Positions 26,451 through 35,747 of a DNA stretch of 64,000 nt are shown one piece after another. The number at the start of each line of letters is the position of its first letter. Position 1 is the first letter of the stretch. Below the pieces are notes generated by a model, which saw nothing but the letters and a program-made list of their open reading frames with translations, was not told where the DNA came from and made no database searches. This stretch comes from Bosea vaviloviae. GTDB taxonomy: Bacteria > Pseudomonadota > Alphaproteobacteria > Rhizobiales > Beijerinckiaceae. The stretch spans positions 682,001 to 746,000 of the forward strand of contig NZ_CP017147.1 in the NCBI RefSeq assembly GCF_001741865.1. The letters are read 5' to 3'. A program made the position numbers and the translations under genes.

Positions 26451-28157
26451 TCAGACTCGCTTCAGGCCGACTGCCTGAAGCTCGGCTTCAAATTCCGCGA
26501 GGCAGTTATCGGGTACAGCGAGGACGAACAGATCCCGTGCCCGGGTCAAAGCCACATAACCGATCCGGCCTTCCTCGGTGCCTGTTCCATTCAGTAACGC
26601 CCGAACATGCCCCTTCTGCGCCACATAGAGGACCGCTTCCAGGCTCTCACCCTTGACTTTATGCACGGTCGAGGTGCGAAAGGTCGCGCCGACATCGATC
26701 GCAAGGCCGGCCACCGCGATTAGAGGGCGCGCCTCGAGCTTCGTCTTGGCGAGCCTGCGGCCGAGATTGTCCGCTGCCTCGAACCCGAAGTTCCCGACCA
26801 TGGTTGCGATCAGGGCCTGCGCTCGGGCGACGAGCAAGGGATGCCATCCGCTGTCGGCGACGAGCGTGGCCGATGGAAGGCCTGTCGCGGGATCGCGCAC
26901 GAACGACCAGATCAGCTGGCGCAAGCGACGCATGTCGTCATCCTCCGGACGCGCGAGCTGCGCCGACAGAGAACCATGTTTTGCGGCGAGCAGACCGCTC
27001 AGGCCCAGGCAAGTCTGAATGAAGGCCCGATGGAAGTTCTTTTTCTGGTCGCGGCTGATCGCGGCGTCGGCAAGACATCGCACGACCCCAATGCCCTGGC
27101 CGTCGAGTTCGCCGGCCCATTCCGCGGTCATGGGCTTCGACCGGCATAGAACGACTCCATGTGCCGGATCGATGCCCGCCGCGCCCAACAAGCTTCTGAA
27201 GGATGTCAGCGCATGATCCCGTTCGGCCGCCTTGAATGGCATATAATAGGCGATCGTTCGGCCCATGGCCGCGGCGCGCTTGGCCGTGTCGGCGCGCTGG
27301 GTCAGCTTGTTGGCAACGCCCACGATATCGGGCAGCGATCGGTAGTTAACCGACAGATTGTACCCGGACACGCCGGGCCGAGTGCCATAATCCTGCAGGA
27401 AAGCACCGTCGGCGCGCGCAAACTCGTAGATGCCCTGATGGGGGTCGCCGATCAGGGATACATGTGAACCGGCGTCTATCAGAAGCTGGAGGATCGCCTG
27501 ATGCTCGGGACCGATGTCCTGAGCCTCGTCGACGAGGATGTGAGGATAGCGCCGCGCCAGCGCGCGAAGAACAAACGGCTTTTCGCGCAACACGCGCAGC
27601 ACCCAGTAACGGCCTGCCGAGTGACTATACGCGCCAACCGCCGCAAGTTTGGCCAAGGCGGGTTCGGCCCATTTCGCCGGGAGCGCCGCAGCGCCTCGCC
27701 CGATCGAGTAGCGGAATCCCGCACCACCGCAGGCGACCTCGATACCCGTTGTCGGTCGCGAGATTTTGCCATCATAGACTTTGAAACCAGCCAAGAAGCC
27801 TTCGCGGCCTTCGACGAGATAGGGCGCCCGATCGCACTTCATCACCCGGTGGCCGTGCGGCCGCAAGACGTTGCTCGTGATGAAGCCGTCCATTGTGTCG
27901 ATCTCAACCGCGGAGGATCGGCCGATCACCGGCAGGCCGCGCAGCAGTGCCGCATATTCCTTGCGGAACGTGTCAACTGCTACATTCGAGAAGGACAGGA
28001 GTGCGATCAGGCCCGAGCCCTCATGCCGCTGTCGCATGGCGGCGAGCCGATGGACGGCCGTTTTCGTTTTGCCGCTGCCCGCGCAAGCCATAACCGCGAT
28101 CGGGCCGAGCGGCAGGTCGACGATGTCGCGCTGCTCGGGCGAAAGGTCATCGATCAT
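26451..28157 (-). CDS. UvrD-like helicase, GajB-type component of a Gabija-like defence system
   Basis: Superfamily 1 helicase of 568 residues. Walker A is ACAGSGKTKT (about residues 24-33). Motif II is HILVDEAQDIGPEHQ, motif III GDPHQGIYEF, motif IV region LSVNYRS, and the late motifs are TVHKVKGES and YVALTRARDLFVLAV. No RecB nuclease domain is visible. The start overlaps the stop of the OLD-family nuclease gene upstream (ATGA at 28154-28157), the standard gajA-gajB order. In Gabija, GajB senses DNA ends or nucleotide depletion and activates GajA. The best-known GajB is slightly shorter (about 490 residues), so this is a divergent member. Confidence 0.85.
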   Translation of the reverse strand: MIDDLSPEQRDIVDLPLGPIAVMACAGSGKTKTAVHRLAAMRQRHEGSGLIALLSFSNVAVDTFRKEYAALLRGLPVIGRSSAVEIDTMDGFITSNVLRPHGHRVMKCDRAPYLVEGREGFLAGFKVYDGKISRPTTGIEVACGGAGFRYSIGRGAAALPAKWAEPALAKLAAVGAYSHSAGRYWVLRVLREKPFVLRALARRYPHILVDEAQDIGPEHQAILQLLIDAGSHVSLIGDPHQGIYEFARADGAFLQDYGTRPGVSGYNLSVNYRSLPDIVGVANKLTQRADTAKRAAAMGRTIAYYMPFKAAERDHALTSFRSLLGAAGIDPAHGVVLCRSKPMTAEWAGELDGQGIGVVRCLADAAISRDQKKNFHRAFIQTCLGLSGLLAAKHGSLSAQLARPEDDDMRRLRQLIWSFVRDPATGLPSATLVADSGWHPLLVARAQALIATMVGNFGFEAADNLGRRLAKTKLEARPLIAVAGLAIDVGATFRTSTVHKVKGESLEAVLYVAQKGHVRALLNGTGTEEGRIGYVALTRARDLFVLAVPDNCLAEFEAELQAVGLKRV

Positions 28158-29887
28158 TGGCAGGCATGCTCGATCGCATTGAGGATATAGCGGGGCGACT
28201 CGATCTCGAACTTCTCGTCCTGTATCTGAGCGGCCAGCGCCTGCGCGAACTTCCCCTTGGACACATTGCCACTGCTGCGCTCGAACATGCCGCGAAACAG
28301 CGTTTCGGCTTTTGCTTGATTACCTTCAGCGGCCTCGACCGAGATATTGAGATCCGCACCGATCTGCGGATGGATATCCGCGAGCGCCGCCAGCATGGTC
28401 GGCCGGTTCTTGGCGATCAGCGCGAGATCATATTCGAAGGTTTTCTGGCCATGGAATACCTTCACCAACCCGCCCTGCGCCTTGAGCATCGACTTGGTCG
28501 TATCCGATGGATCGACAGCATCGTCCGCCGCCGGATAGAGGGCGACCGTCTTGCCCTCGATCTTGGTACTCGGATCGGCGTCGGTGATCACCGACACCGG
28601 GATCGGGATCGCTTTTTCGCCGAACAGCGGCATGAAGCAGTCGAAGTTCAGACCCTCAACGCTGATCAGGCTGACGCCATGATCGCGCAGGTCATACCCG
28701 TGGCGCTGGGCGAGAACGTTGACCAGCAGCAGTTCGGCGGCGCCCTCGACGAAAAGCGCACGCCTGGCGAAGAACAGCTCGGCCCGGGTGACATCGAGGT
28801 ACCGTGCGAGCTTCTCACGCTTGCCCTTTTCAAACTTCACCGATCGCGGGTGGAATGCCGACGCCTTCCTTGCGCCCGCATCGACCAGACAGACGATGGA
28901 GTCGAGGTCGGCGATGCTGGCGAAATTGGGCGAGTGGCTGGTCACGAATACCTGCACCGGCTTCTCGCCCGGCTCGCCCTTGTCGATGCTCGACAAGTAG
29001 CGCAGCAAAACCGCCTGAAGCTGCGGATGTAGGTGTGCCTCGGGTTCCTCGACGATCAGGCTGCGAAATGCCGCATCGGCATTCTTGGCGAGTTCGCTCA
29101 ACACCACCGCCATGAAGATCAGATTGTTGTAGCCGAGGCCATTCCGCTCGATGTCGAAAGCGTCGACGACGAGCGAAACGCGTGCTGCGAGTTTGCCAAA
29201 ATCAGTGCCCGCAAGCCCGACATCAACCACCTGAGCCAGCTTGGGACCTAGCATCGTCAGGTGCCGGCCGGAAATCGCGCCATGGGTGTCCTGGATCGGC
29301 TTCTGAGCCTTGAGCTTGTCGTCCAGCTCTATGAGTGCCGCCCCGATCGCATCCCGTCCAGGCTCGTCGGAGAGCAGGTGGAGAAGGCGTGAAAGCTGGC
29401 TGTTCCGGCTTGGCCGCAGGCCCTGCTCGGCGTCACGCAGCGGCTGGAGATAGACGCTGCGCAAGTTCTCGAGCATCGACGACGTCATCGAAACTTCGTC
29501 GAAATCCCCGCACCAACGGCGTGGCTTCAGACGCCCCGACTTATCGGCATCGCCATAGGTCACGCCCATGATCGCCTCTGTCTTGCCGTCGGCCCCCTCC
29601 CGGATCGCGTGCATGAACTCGGCCTCGTCGTCGAGGCTCAGGTCCCGGAAGACAAATTCGAACCGGATCTCGCCGGAAGCCACGCCGCCCTCCGGCAGGT
29701 GGATATCGTCGCAGCTGAAGCGGGGATAGGGATCGTCGGCCCCCGCAAGCAGCGCCCGCAATGCGTCCACGACCGCCGTCTTGCCGATATTGTTCGGCCC
29801 AACGATCACGTTGAGGCCTGGCCGAAACAGTAACGTAGCCTCCCCAACGCGCCGGAAGTTCTTGATCGTTAGCTGCGCCAGAAACAC
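28154..29887 (-). CDS. OLD-family ATP-dependent nuclease, GajA-type component of a Gabija-like system
   Basis: ABC-type ATPase fused to a TOPRIM nuclease. Walker A GPNNIGKT is at residues 30-37, the signature region is NGLGYNNLIFMAVVLSEL, and Walker B is LIVEEPEAHLHPQLQ. The TOPRIM domain shows LFVEGAAE, VSLISVEGLNF and VITDADPS, the acidic metal-binding positions. A GTG at 29887 after GGGGGTGGGAAC gives VFLAQLTIKNFR, the usual family opening, and 577 residues. An ATG at 29959 would add 24 unmatched residues. Family knowledge: GajA nicks DNA when nucleotide levels fall during phage attack. Pairing with a UvrD gene makes Gabija the best call over a lone OLD nuclease. Confidence 0.85.
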   Translation of the reverse strand: MFLAQLTIKNFRRVGEATLLFRPGLNVIVGPNNIGKTAVVDALRALLAGADDPYPRFSCDDIHLPEGGVASGEIRFEFVFRDLSLDDEAEFMHAIREGADGKTEAIMGVTYGDADKSGRLKPRRWCGDFDEVSMTSSMLENLRSVYLQPLRDAEQGLRPSRNSQLSRLLHLLSDEPGRDAIGAALIELDDKLKAQKPIQDTHGAISGRHLTMLGPKLAQVVDVGLAGTDFGKLAARVSLVVDAFDIERNGLGYNNLIFMAVVLSELAKNADAAFRSLIVEEPEAHLHPQLQAVLLRYLSSIDKGEPGEKPVQVFVTSHSPNFASIADLDSIVCLVDAGARKASAFHPRSVKFEKGKREKLARYLDVTRAELFFARRALFVEGAAELLLVNVLAQRHGYDLRDHGVSLISVEGLNFDCFMPLFGEKAIPIPVSVITDADPSTKIEGKTVALYPAADDAVDPSDTTKSMLKAQGGLVKVFHGQKTFEYDLALIAKNRPTMLAALADIHPQIGADLNISVEAAEGNQAKAETLFRGMFERSSGNVSKGKFAQALAAQIQDEKFEIESPRYILNAIEHACQ

Positions 29888-30196
29888 GTTCCCACCCCCA
29901 AAAGCGTTCTTCTCCACACGCTTCCTATCCCAAAGAGCGGTCACCCGGTAGCAGTGCAACCCATGATCGTGCCCCTGGATGTAGAGCTTCGATTAGGTGC
30001 TCTCAATTTGCCATGCGCGATCCTGAACCAAAGCGGGCGATAGCGCGCTACCCCCGGTGCTGCGGCTGAGTATTCAATTTCCGCTTCCACAGCGGTCGTC
30101 GTATCTTCTCTACCGACGCAACGCTCACGGCGACCCTATGGTCATCTGATCACTCGCGTGAATCATCCGCCAATTTGAGAAGCTCGGGATAGCCAG
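29888..30196. other. Intergenic region between divergent defence genes
   Basis: About 310 bp with no credible reading frame. It should contain the promoters for the gajA-like gene (minus) and the unknown gene at 30197 (plus). No clear operator, hairpin or repeat was recognised. Confidence 0.6.
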
Positions 30197-31195
30197 ATGA
30201 CTTACGTTCCCGTTGAGCGCGCCGCAGAGTTCGCAACGCGCTTGCTCGGCATTTTCAGAGAACTTGGATTCGATTCCGCGCCGTTAGAGGGCGTTGAAGC
30301 CGGAGTCATTTCTTTATGGGATGTGCTCGAAAACCTGGCTTCGCCGGGCGATCCTCATAATCCAGCGATCGCCGAAAAATACGTTTCAGGCGCAGGGCTC
30401 CACGATTTAGCTGCGAAAGTTGTTGCGGTTTGGGATCACAAACTAGAAGCTCGATCGTTTCTGGCGCCGCATATCAAGTTGCTAGCTGAGGCTCACTACA
30501 CTGGGCAGAATGCATCAAACCCGCGCTGGGACCGCAAGGACGGCATTGCCCGCGAGCAAGGTTCAGCTGACAAGGTCATAGAGCTCTATTGGGCCTGTCT
30601 CTGCATCCTCGCTGATATGTCGGTTGAAATCGACGATCCCGAAGCGTCGTCCGGAGGGCGAAATCCAGACGTGATCGCCACCGCAGCCGATGGAACACGC
30701 TGGGCCTTCGCTCTCAAGACGCTTGCACGAGTTCCTCATCCTGCAACGGCGGCGAAGAACCTTATGTGTAACATCAAGAAGGCATGTGAACAGATCGAGC
30801 GAGCTGAGTGTGACAAGGGGATTGTCGTCGTAAATCTAAAGAACGTCCTCGATCACGATGCACTGCGGTCTGCAGGGACGTTCGCAAACGAACAAGCAGC
30901 TCAATGCGCCATCAATGCGCAGATATCTCAAATCTTGGAGCCGTTCTACGCCAACGAAGTCGTCGAATTGGAACACTGCTTCGCGCAGCGCGGTAAAGTT
31001 GCCCCAATGGTCGCACTTGTCGCTCACTCGACGGTGTTTATGCAAACCCCCGACTCATTCAGTGCGTTCGCCCAAGTGAATACGATGATGGTGGCCACTC
31101 TTCCTACCCGAGATGAGCCTAAACCCGGCACATTTATGCGCGAGGCGTGCGCCCTTGCTGAGGATCTCAATCGGCTGGTTTGGGCGATCAAGTGA
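30197..31195 (+). CDS. Uncharacterised protein with a PD-(D/E)XK-like C-terminal half
   Basis: A 332-residue cytoplasmic protein that I cannot name. Residues 1-150 are helical with no motif. The segment RNPDVIATAADGTRWAFALK followed by a helix (NIKKACEQIERAECDKG) and a strand (GIVVVNLKNVLDHDAL) has the outline of a restriction-endonuclease fold: PD, then a strand ending in K. The position normally held by Glu or Gln is Ala (FALK). GC looks lower than in the flanking chromosome. It stands alone between the Gabija-like pair and the ABC-3C genes, divergent from the former, which points to a defence or anti-phage role. Function unknown. Confidence 0.7.
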   Translation: MTYVPVERAAEFATRLLGIFRELGFDSAPLEGVEAGVISLWDVLENLASPGDPHNPAIAEKYVSGAGLHDLAAKVVAVWDHKLEARSFLAPHIKLLAEAHYTGQNASNPRWDRKDGIAREQGSADKVIELYWACLCILADMSVEIDDPEASSGGRNPDVIATAADGTRWAFALKTLARVPHPATAAKNLMCNIKKACEQIERAECDKGIVVVNLKNVLDHDALRSAGTFANEQAAQCAINAQISQILEPFYANEVVELEHCFAQRGKVAPMVALVAHSTVFMQTPDSFSAFAQVNTMMVATLPTRDEPKPGTFMREACALAEDLNRLVWAIK

Positions 31196-31748
31196 GGCAT
31201 TCTCATGCACCCGAACCGGGCTTTCCAGATCCGGGCTGATGACGCCATTCCCTTCTCGTGCCGCGGGACGCTATCGATATCATTATCCGACGTAAGCTGA
31301 TTTAAAAATAACAAGAGCACCCAGCGTGTGTCACTATTTTACTGAGATATTGTAGGATAGTAGTTTCGTAAGCACAAATTGTCTTAGACAACGCCGCATT
31401 TTATGATACTTTGATATTTAGAATTTGGACAGGTGATCATATTATTCTGTATATCTCAGAAGATATCATGAATTATTGTTAGGATATATTCAGAAATATG
31501 TAGCTATTGCTGCATATTTTGGAATGTTATCCGAGGCCTAAGATCAATTCGAGGTGCTGTTCCCGGAACTAGCCAACTTGCTTTCGGGGCACCGCCAGAT
31601 GCGTGAGGCCGCTCGGTAGGTCTGCATTGGGTCGGGAGCATCGCAAAGGTCCGCTTCCGGGCGCTCACCCAGAGTCCAAGAACGGCTTAGTCCTATGGCG
31701 CGTGCTTACGTCGCGCGGCTGCGTCCGCAAGCAAAACTTATCCTCGCC
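31196..31748. other. AT-rich gene-free stretch inside the defence island
   Basis: About 550 bp without a supported gene. Roughly 31290-31540 is strikingly AT-rich for this genome (runs such as TGATACTTTGATATTTAGAA). It sits between the 3' ends of two convergent genes, so it is not needed as a promoter. No transposase, tRNA or long inverted repeat is visible. It may be a remnant of a mobile element or a recent joint. Confidence 0.6.
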
Positions 31749-33668
31749 CTAAACCCAGTCCGCCGGGATAAGTGCGCCATCCGCCTCCCACCAATCATGC
31801 GCGACGTGAGAGACGAACGCGGGATCGTCGGGAAAGCGGGCGTGGTCGGTCAGGATCACCTGGAAGGCACCGTCGAGCGATCGCGTGGTCTCGATCAGCC
31901 AATGGTAAATCCGGCGTACCTCTTCAAAGTCGGTTTCCGCGTCGGTCGCTTGTCCACCTGGGAAATAGACTTGAGAAGGCTGGTCGATCGCCAGAAATCG
32001 CAGTGTCGGACGGCCCCTTTGGATGAACCAGCTGTGGAGCGCCATGTGGCCCAATAGGTGATACCAGACCCAGTTCTTGCCGCTTCCGAAGCGGGAAAAA
32101 TTGACCGTGCCCTGTTCTGTTTCGTTCACCAGATAGGGGCCGCGGATGTCGAAAGTCAGCAGGCCCTTCGAATAGCCCAAGCCAAGCGCCTGGGCCCAGC
32201 GGGTGATGACGCCTCCGATGCTGCCCAAGAAGGTCGCGGTCTTGGTCTTAAGGCTAGTGAAATCTGTTTCTTCTTCCAACTCCTCGATCGCCGACTGAAG
32301 GGCGGCTATCTCCATGCTCAAGCTGGCTCGGTCCTCGTCGCCACTTGTGGAGGCCACGCGCAGGAACATCTGGATCATGCCGCCCACCCTGGAGGTCGTG
32401 TTGCGGTGCTCCAGAGTCCCGCGCACCCGAACATCCTCGTCGCGCAGCCTTAGAATTTGGGCGCGCGCCGCGGCCATCTGATCGTTGACGTCCGTCAGTT
32501 GGGTGCGGCGCTCGACCAACGCTTCCTGAACTTGGGTGCGATCGAGCACGACGAAACCAAGCTCGTGATCGAGTACCTGCAACGAACGTCGAAGTTCCAA
32601 AGCCTTCGGAGGCGGGACGACCATATCGGCCTGGCAGAGCGGGCAGAACTGTCCATCCACGTCATGGTCTCTGATTAGCTCAAGGCTCCTTAGCCGGCGC
32701 CGCTGCTCGTTTGCCGAACCATAGACCTGATCTTGGTCGGACTCGAACTCCTCCAGGGATCCAATCTGCCGCTTGAGACTGTCGCGGCGACGATCCAGCT
32801 CGGCGATTTGCCGCGCCAGCACGGCCAACTGGTCGCTACCCGCCATTTCGGTCTGGGATCGACTGAACTGTTCGGCCTGTTCGAGCAATTGGTGGAGGTT
32901 ATCGGGTGTGGCTGACCGCGCGAGATCGCCGGCCAGTAAGCCGCATTGCTGGGCCTCGGCTATCAAGTAGGCGGCTTCGTCATCGCGGCGCGCTTCGGCC
33001 GTCGCCGCCTTGTCCAACTGTTTTTGGAGGTCTCGCTGCCGCTTGCGCTTTGCCTTAAGGTCCGCCTGTTTGGCTATGACATCTTCGTTGATCGCCCCAA
33101 GGTAGTAGGGGAGGGTGTCGCGGACGAGTTGGGCGATGCTGGGATCGCTTTGGCGGTGGAAAAACAGATCGGGGTTGGCGATCTCGTTCTGCTTTTGCAG
33201 GGAATAGATGATCCCCGACCTGAAGGTCAGCTTCTTGCGCGAGACCTCTCCGTCGGCGCGAGGGATCAGAGTCGCGCCAATCCCAAGCTTGGCGCTGATT
33301 CGGTCGAGCAGATCGTCCCGCTTATAGCTGGGCTGTAGATCTTCAATCGGCGGAACCTGGCTGAACCCGCCCGGCGCGATGTGCCACAGCGGGCTGGCGC
33401 GCTTGGAGGAGTCAACGCCGGGGCGGGCAACGAACAGTCGCTCACCGTTGAAGTCCAGCTCCAGGCCGTACCAAGCCACGGAATCCTGGATCACGCCGGC
33501 TGGCACGCCTAGCTGGCGGGCGCCCAGGCAGTAGTCGATGATCGCTAGAATGGCCGACTTGCCCCGCTCGCTAGGGCCGGTGACGATGTTCACCTTGCCC
33601 AGGTTGAAGGGCAGGTCCCGGATCAAACCACGGTGGCTATATAGGATAATTCGACGAATTTGCATCAT
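31749..33668 (-). CDS. ABC-3C system ATPase, SMC/Rad50-like (DUF3732 type)
   Basis: SMC-like ATPase of 639 residues. The N-terminal Walker A is GPSERGKSAI (about residues 31-40). A long charged coiled coil (about 190-470) is interrupted by a Rad50-hook-like CPLC in QFCPLCQADMVVPP. The C-terminal half has a signature-like RFGSGKNWVWYHL and Walker B FLAIDQPSQVYFP. This layout fits DUF3732 proteins, the ATPase of the predicted three-component ABC (ABC-3C) conflict systems. Its ATG overlaps the stop of the middle-component gene (TAATG around 33666-33670), with a second in-frame ATG next to it. It presumably senses invading DNA and controls the effector. Confidence 0.82.
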   Translation of the reverse strand: MMQIRRIILYSHRGLIRDLPFNLGKVNIVTGPSERGKSAILAIIDYCLGARQLGVPAGVIQDSVAWYGLELDFNGERLFVARPGVDSSKRASPLWHIAPGGFSQVPPIEDLQPSYKRDDLLDRISAKLGIGATLIPRADGEVSRKKLTFRSGIIYSLQKQNEIANPDLFFHRQSDPSIAQLVRDTLPYYLGAINEDVIAKQADLKAKRKRQRDLQKQLDKAATAEARRDDEAAYLIAEAQQCGLLAGDLARSATPDNLHQLLEQAEQFSRSQTEMAGSDQLAVLARQIAELDRRRDSLKRQIGSLEEFESDQDQVYGSANEQRRRLRSLELIRDHDVDGQFCPLCQADMVVPPPKALELRRSLQVLDHELGFVVLDRTQVQEALVERRTQLTDVNDQMAAARAQILRLRDEDVRVRGTLEHRNTTSRVGGMIQMFLRVASTSGDEDRASLSMEIAALQSAIEELEEETDFTSLKTKTATFLGSIGGVITRWAQALGLGYSKGLLTFDIRGPYLVNETEQGTVNFSRFGSGKNWVWYHLLGHMALHSWFIQRGRPTLRFLAIDQPSQVYFPGGQATDAETDFEEVRRIYHWLIETTRSLDGAFQVILTDHARFPDDPAFVSHVAHDWWEADGALIPADWV

Positions 33669-34189
33669 TAGGGCCTTAGGCCAAAGGCTTCGAGAATGGA
33701 GGCCGTTGCTCCGCTCTTGGCCAACCAGCGGCCCGCGAAGCCAGCGTTGTTCAGATGACCTGCAAGGGCGGTACGGACATCCAGCTCAAGCGCTCCGTGC
33801 GCGGCGCCCTTACGAAAGCGTCCCCCATCCCCGGCTCGGATGTGTTCAGCGCGCAGCCCATACACAATCGCTTCACGAACCGCCGGAACGAGCGAATAGG
33901 CCGCCACTGACATATTGGCGGCAATCGCCGGGTGCTTTTTCGACCAACTTACCAAGCTGCCGGCCAGGCGGCTTGGGCGCGCTTCGTTGAACTCTGGACT
34001 CAAGGCCAACGGCGCGACCAGAAAGAGCAGGGAGAAAGGCATGCCAAGCTCGCGCGCCTCGCTCACGTCCTTTTGCTCAGCCTCGAACCCGCGGCAGGCC
34101 GCGCCGAGCACGAACATGAGGAAGGCCGGGTTGAAGAGATTGCCGTAGTCGGCCGAGCGCTGCGCCCACTTGGGGAAAGGCGGCCTCAT
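33668..34189 (-). CDS. ABC-3C system middle component
   Basis: Small, mainly helical protein of 173 residues. Starting at the ATG at 34189 gives MRPPFPKWAQRSADYGNLFN; this ATG overlaps the effector stop (ATGA), so the longer frame to 34237 is not used. No catalytic motif is visible. NLFNPAFLMFVLGAACRGF and MPFSLLFLVAPLAL resemble the opening of proteins annotated as three-component ABC system middle component, from memory. Its place between effector and ATPase, coupled to both, supports that role as an adaptor. Confidence 0.75.
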   Translation of the reverse strand: MRPPFPKWAQRSADYGNLFNPAFLMFVLGAACRGFEAEQKDVSEARELGMPFSLLFLVAPLALSPEFNEARPSRLAGSLVSWSKKHPAIAANMSVAAYSLVPAVREAIVYGLRAEHIRAGDGGRFRKGAAHGALELDVRTALAGHLNNAGFAGRWLAKSGATASILEAFGLRP

Positions 34190-35454
34190 GACAGTGGTTT
34201 CCCAACTCCAAAGCGCCCTTTCCAGTGAGGATGCCACCCGATCGCCGGCCGATCGCCGCTGGCGAGGATATGGTAGGAGCCGCGCGTTAGGAACGAGGCG
34301 TTAAACCCCTTCAAGCCAACCGGCGCTGTGCCCAGTGTGTCCTTGAGTACCCTCTGGCCGAGTTTTTGATAGGCCTTTTCCGGTTCAGAGTTGCGGGCAC
34401 AATCGTCGCATTCGGTTTCGGCCGTACCAAAATGCACGCTCCAGGCGCCGCGAAGATCGCTTTCGAACCGATTGAGGTCAGCCAGATCGACACGGAAGTC
34501 TTCGATCCAGCGTTTGCGATGGGCGTCGGCCTTGTAGAAGTCGAGCATCGCCGACGCCATCATCTCGCCGTCCACGTGATGGCCAACGGCGAGAATTTGT
34601 TGGACAAACGTCCGCTCACGGAGTGTCGCGACCTGAGTTTCGTCCAAGACCTCATCGGTGTCATAACGGGGCAGCCCCGACAAGTTGAGGGCTTGGGACA
34701 ACTCGGCGATCTTTCGCTCCAGGGCCTCGAAGGGGATGGGACGGCCGCCTTTGCCCTCCAGGTGCTGGATGCACGCGCCATACCACCAACCCACGATGCC
34801 TTCGACAAACTGGGGATGAACCTCGTCGGTTCCGCCCGAGGCGCGCAAGCGTTGATCGATCTTCTTTCTAAGATCGATGATTGCAGGCGACGAGCTCATA
34901 ATCGTCATGTTGTTGACTAGGCGTATCCGCTTTTCGGCCGGCAAGAGGAGAAAAGCCTCGGCACCCTTCTTCAGCGCTCCGGCATCTGACAAATCCGCGT
35001 CATTGGAAATCTCGGCCGCCAGCGTTTCGAGTCGGTTGAGCGCCTTGGTTGGGTCTCGCTTCAGGTCTCCGCCCTTGGGCGCCAGGGAATGGGCAACAGA
35101 TTCCACATCGCCCCCTCTGGGCGAGGTCGTCATCAGAATGAAGCTCGTCTCGGACGGATCTAAACCGCCCTTGATATGGCTAGACCACACCCGCAGCGTC
35201 TTCCAAAGGTCCTCATGTCGATCTGTGATGCTGCGAACCGCGCGGCCCGGCGTCTGTCGATGGAGTTTGAGCTGGAGGAGTTCCTCGGGGGAGCCCTGTG
35301 CGCCTTGGACGACAACGTCATCGACCGTTTCAATCGAGATCTGGACGGTCAGCCTGTCGCGATCGAGCAGGTGATAGAGCGCATATTCGCATTGATAGAT
35401 GTAGCCAAGCATCGAGTCGCCGGCTGAAAACTTAGAGTAACTAAGGTCGCTCAT
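34186..35454 (-). CDS. ABC-3C system effector with N-terminal nuclease-like domain
   Basis: A 422-residue protein, first gene of the three-gene operon. The N-terminus, SAGDSMLGYIYQCEYALYHL then ISIETVDDVVVQ and ELLQLKLHRQ, follows the E...D...QxK pattern of the restriction-endonuclease-like domain in DUF4297-type effectors. The remainder is a helical C-terminal domain with CDDC (ECDDCARNSE), typical of a signal-receiving ABC-3C region. The predicted role is DNA cleavage once the SMC-like ATPase detects foreign DNA. It is divergent from the HNH gene. Confidence 0.75.
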   Translation of the reverse strand: MSDLSYSKFSAGDSMLGYIYQCEYALYHLLDRDRLTVQISIETVDDVVVQGAQGSPEELLQLKLHRQTPGRAVRSITDRHEDLWKTLRVWSSHIKGGLDPSETSFILMTTSPRGGDVESVAHSLAPKGGDLKRDPTKALNRLETLAAEISNDADLSDAGALKKGAEAFLLLPAEKRIRLVNNMTIMSSSPAIIDLRKKIDQRLRASGGTDEVHPQFVEGIVGWWYGACIQHLEGKGGRPIPFEALERKIAELSQALNLSGLPRYDTDEVLDETQVATLRERTFVQQILAVGHHVDGEMMASAMLDFYKADAHRKRWIEDFRVDLADLNRFESDLRGAWSVHFGTAETECDDCARNSEPEKAYQKLGQRVLKDTLGTAPVGLKGFNASFLTRGSYHILASGDRPAIGWHPHWKGRFGVGKPLS

Positions 35455-35747
35455 TGGGTTAGCCCGTCCGATCGGAATCGCACTAACACAACTCCAGCGT
35501 CAGTGAAGCTTCGCCGATCATGGGTTCACCGGTCAACCGCAAACGCTGACGGCACCTCCCTAACCAAATTAGCCGCGAAGTTTACAGCTACATCTTTTAG
35601 CGTGCTTCGGATTTCAGGTATTGGCCGGAGGCGGTCCCAAAAGGTCCGCTTTCAGACATCGGTCCAAAGTCGGCTCATGTGGCGCACTGCCGAAGCAGGT
35701 TATCGGATCTGTCTCGCCAGCCCTGCATGTCGCGCTATAAGGTGCTC

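Noticed and set aside
26316..26597. A short frame after the RpiR stub
   Set aside because: It overlaps the end of the helicase gene in antisense and has no recognisable start site or family pattern.
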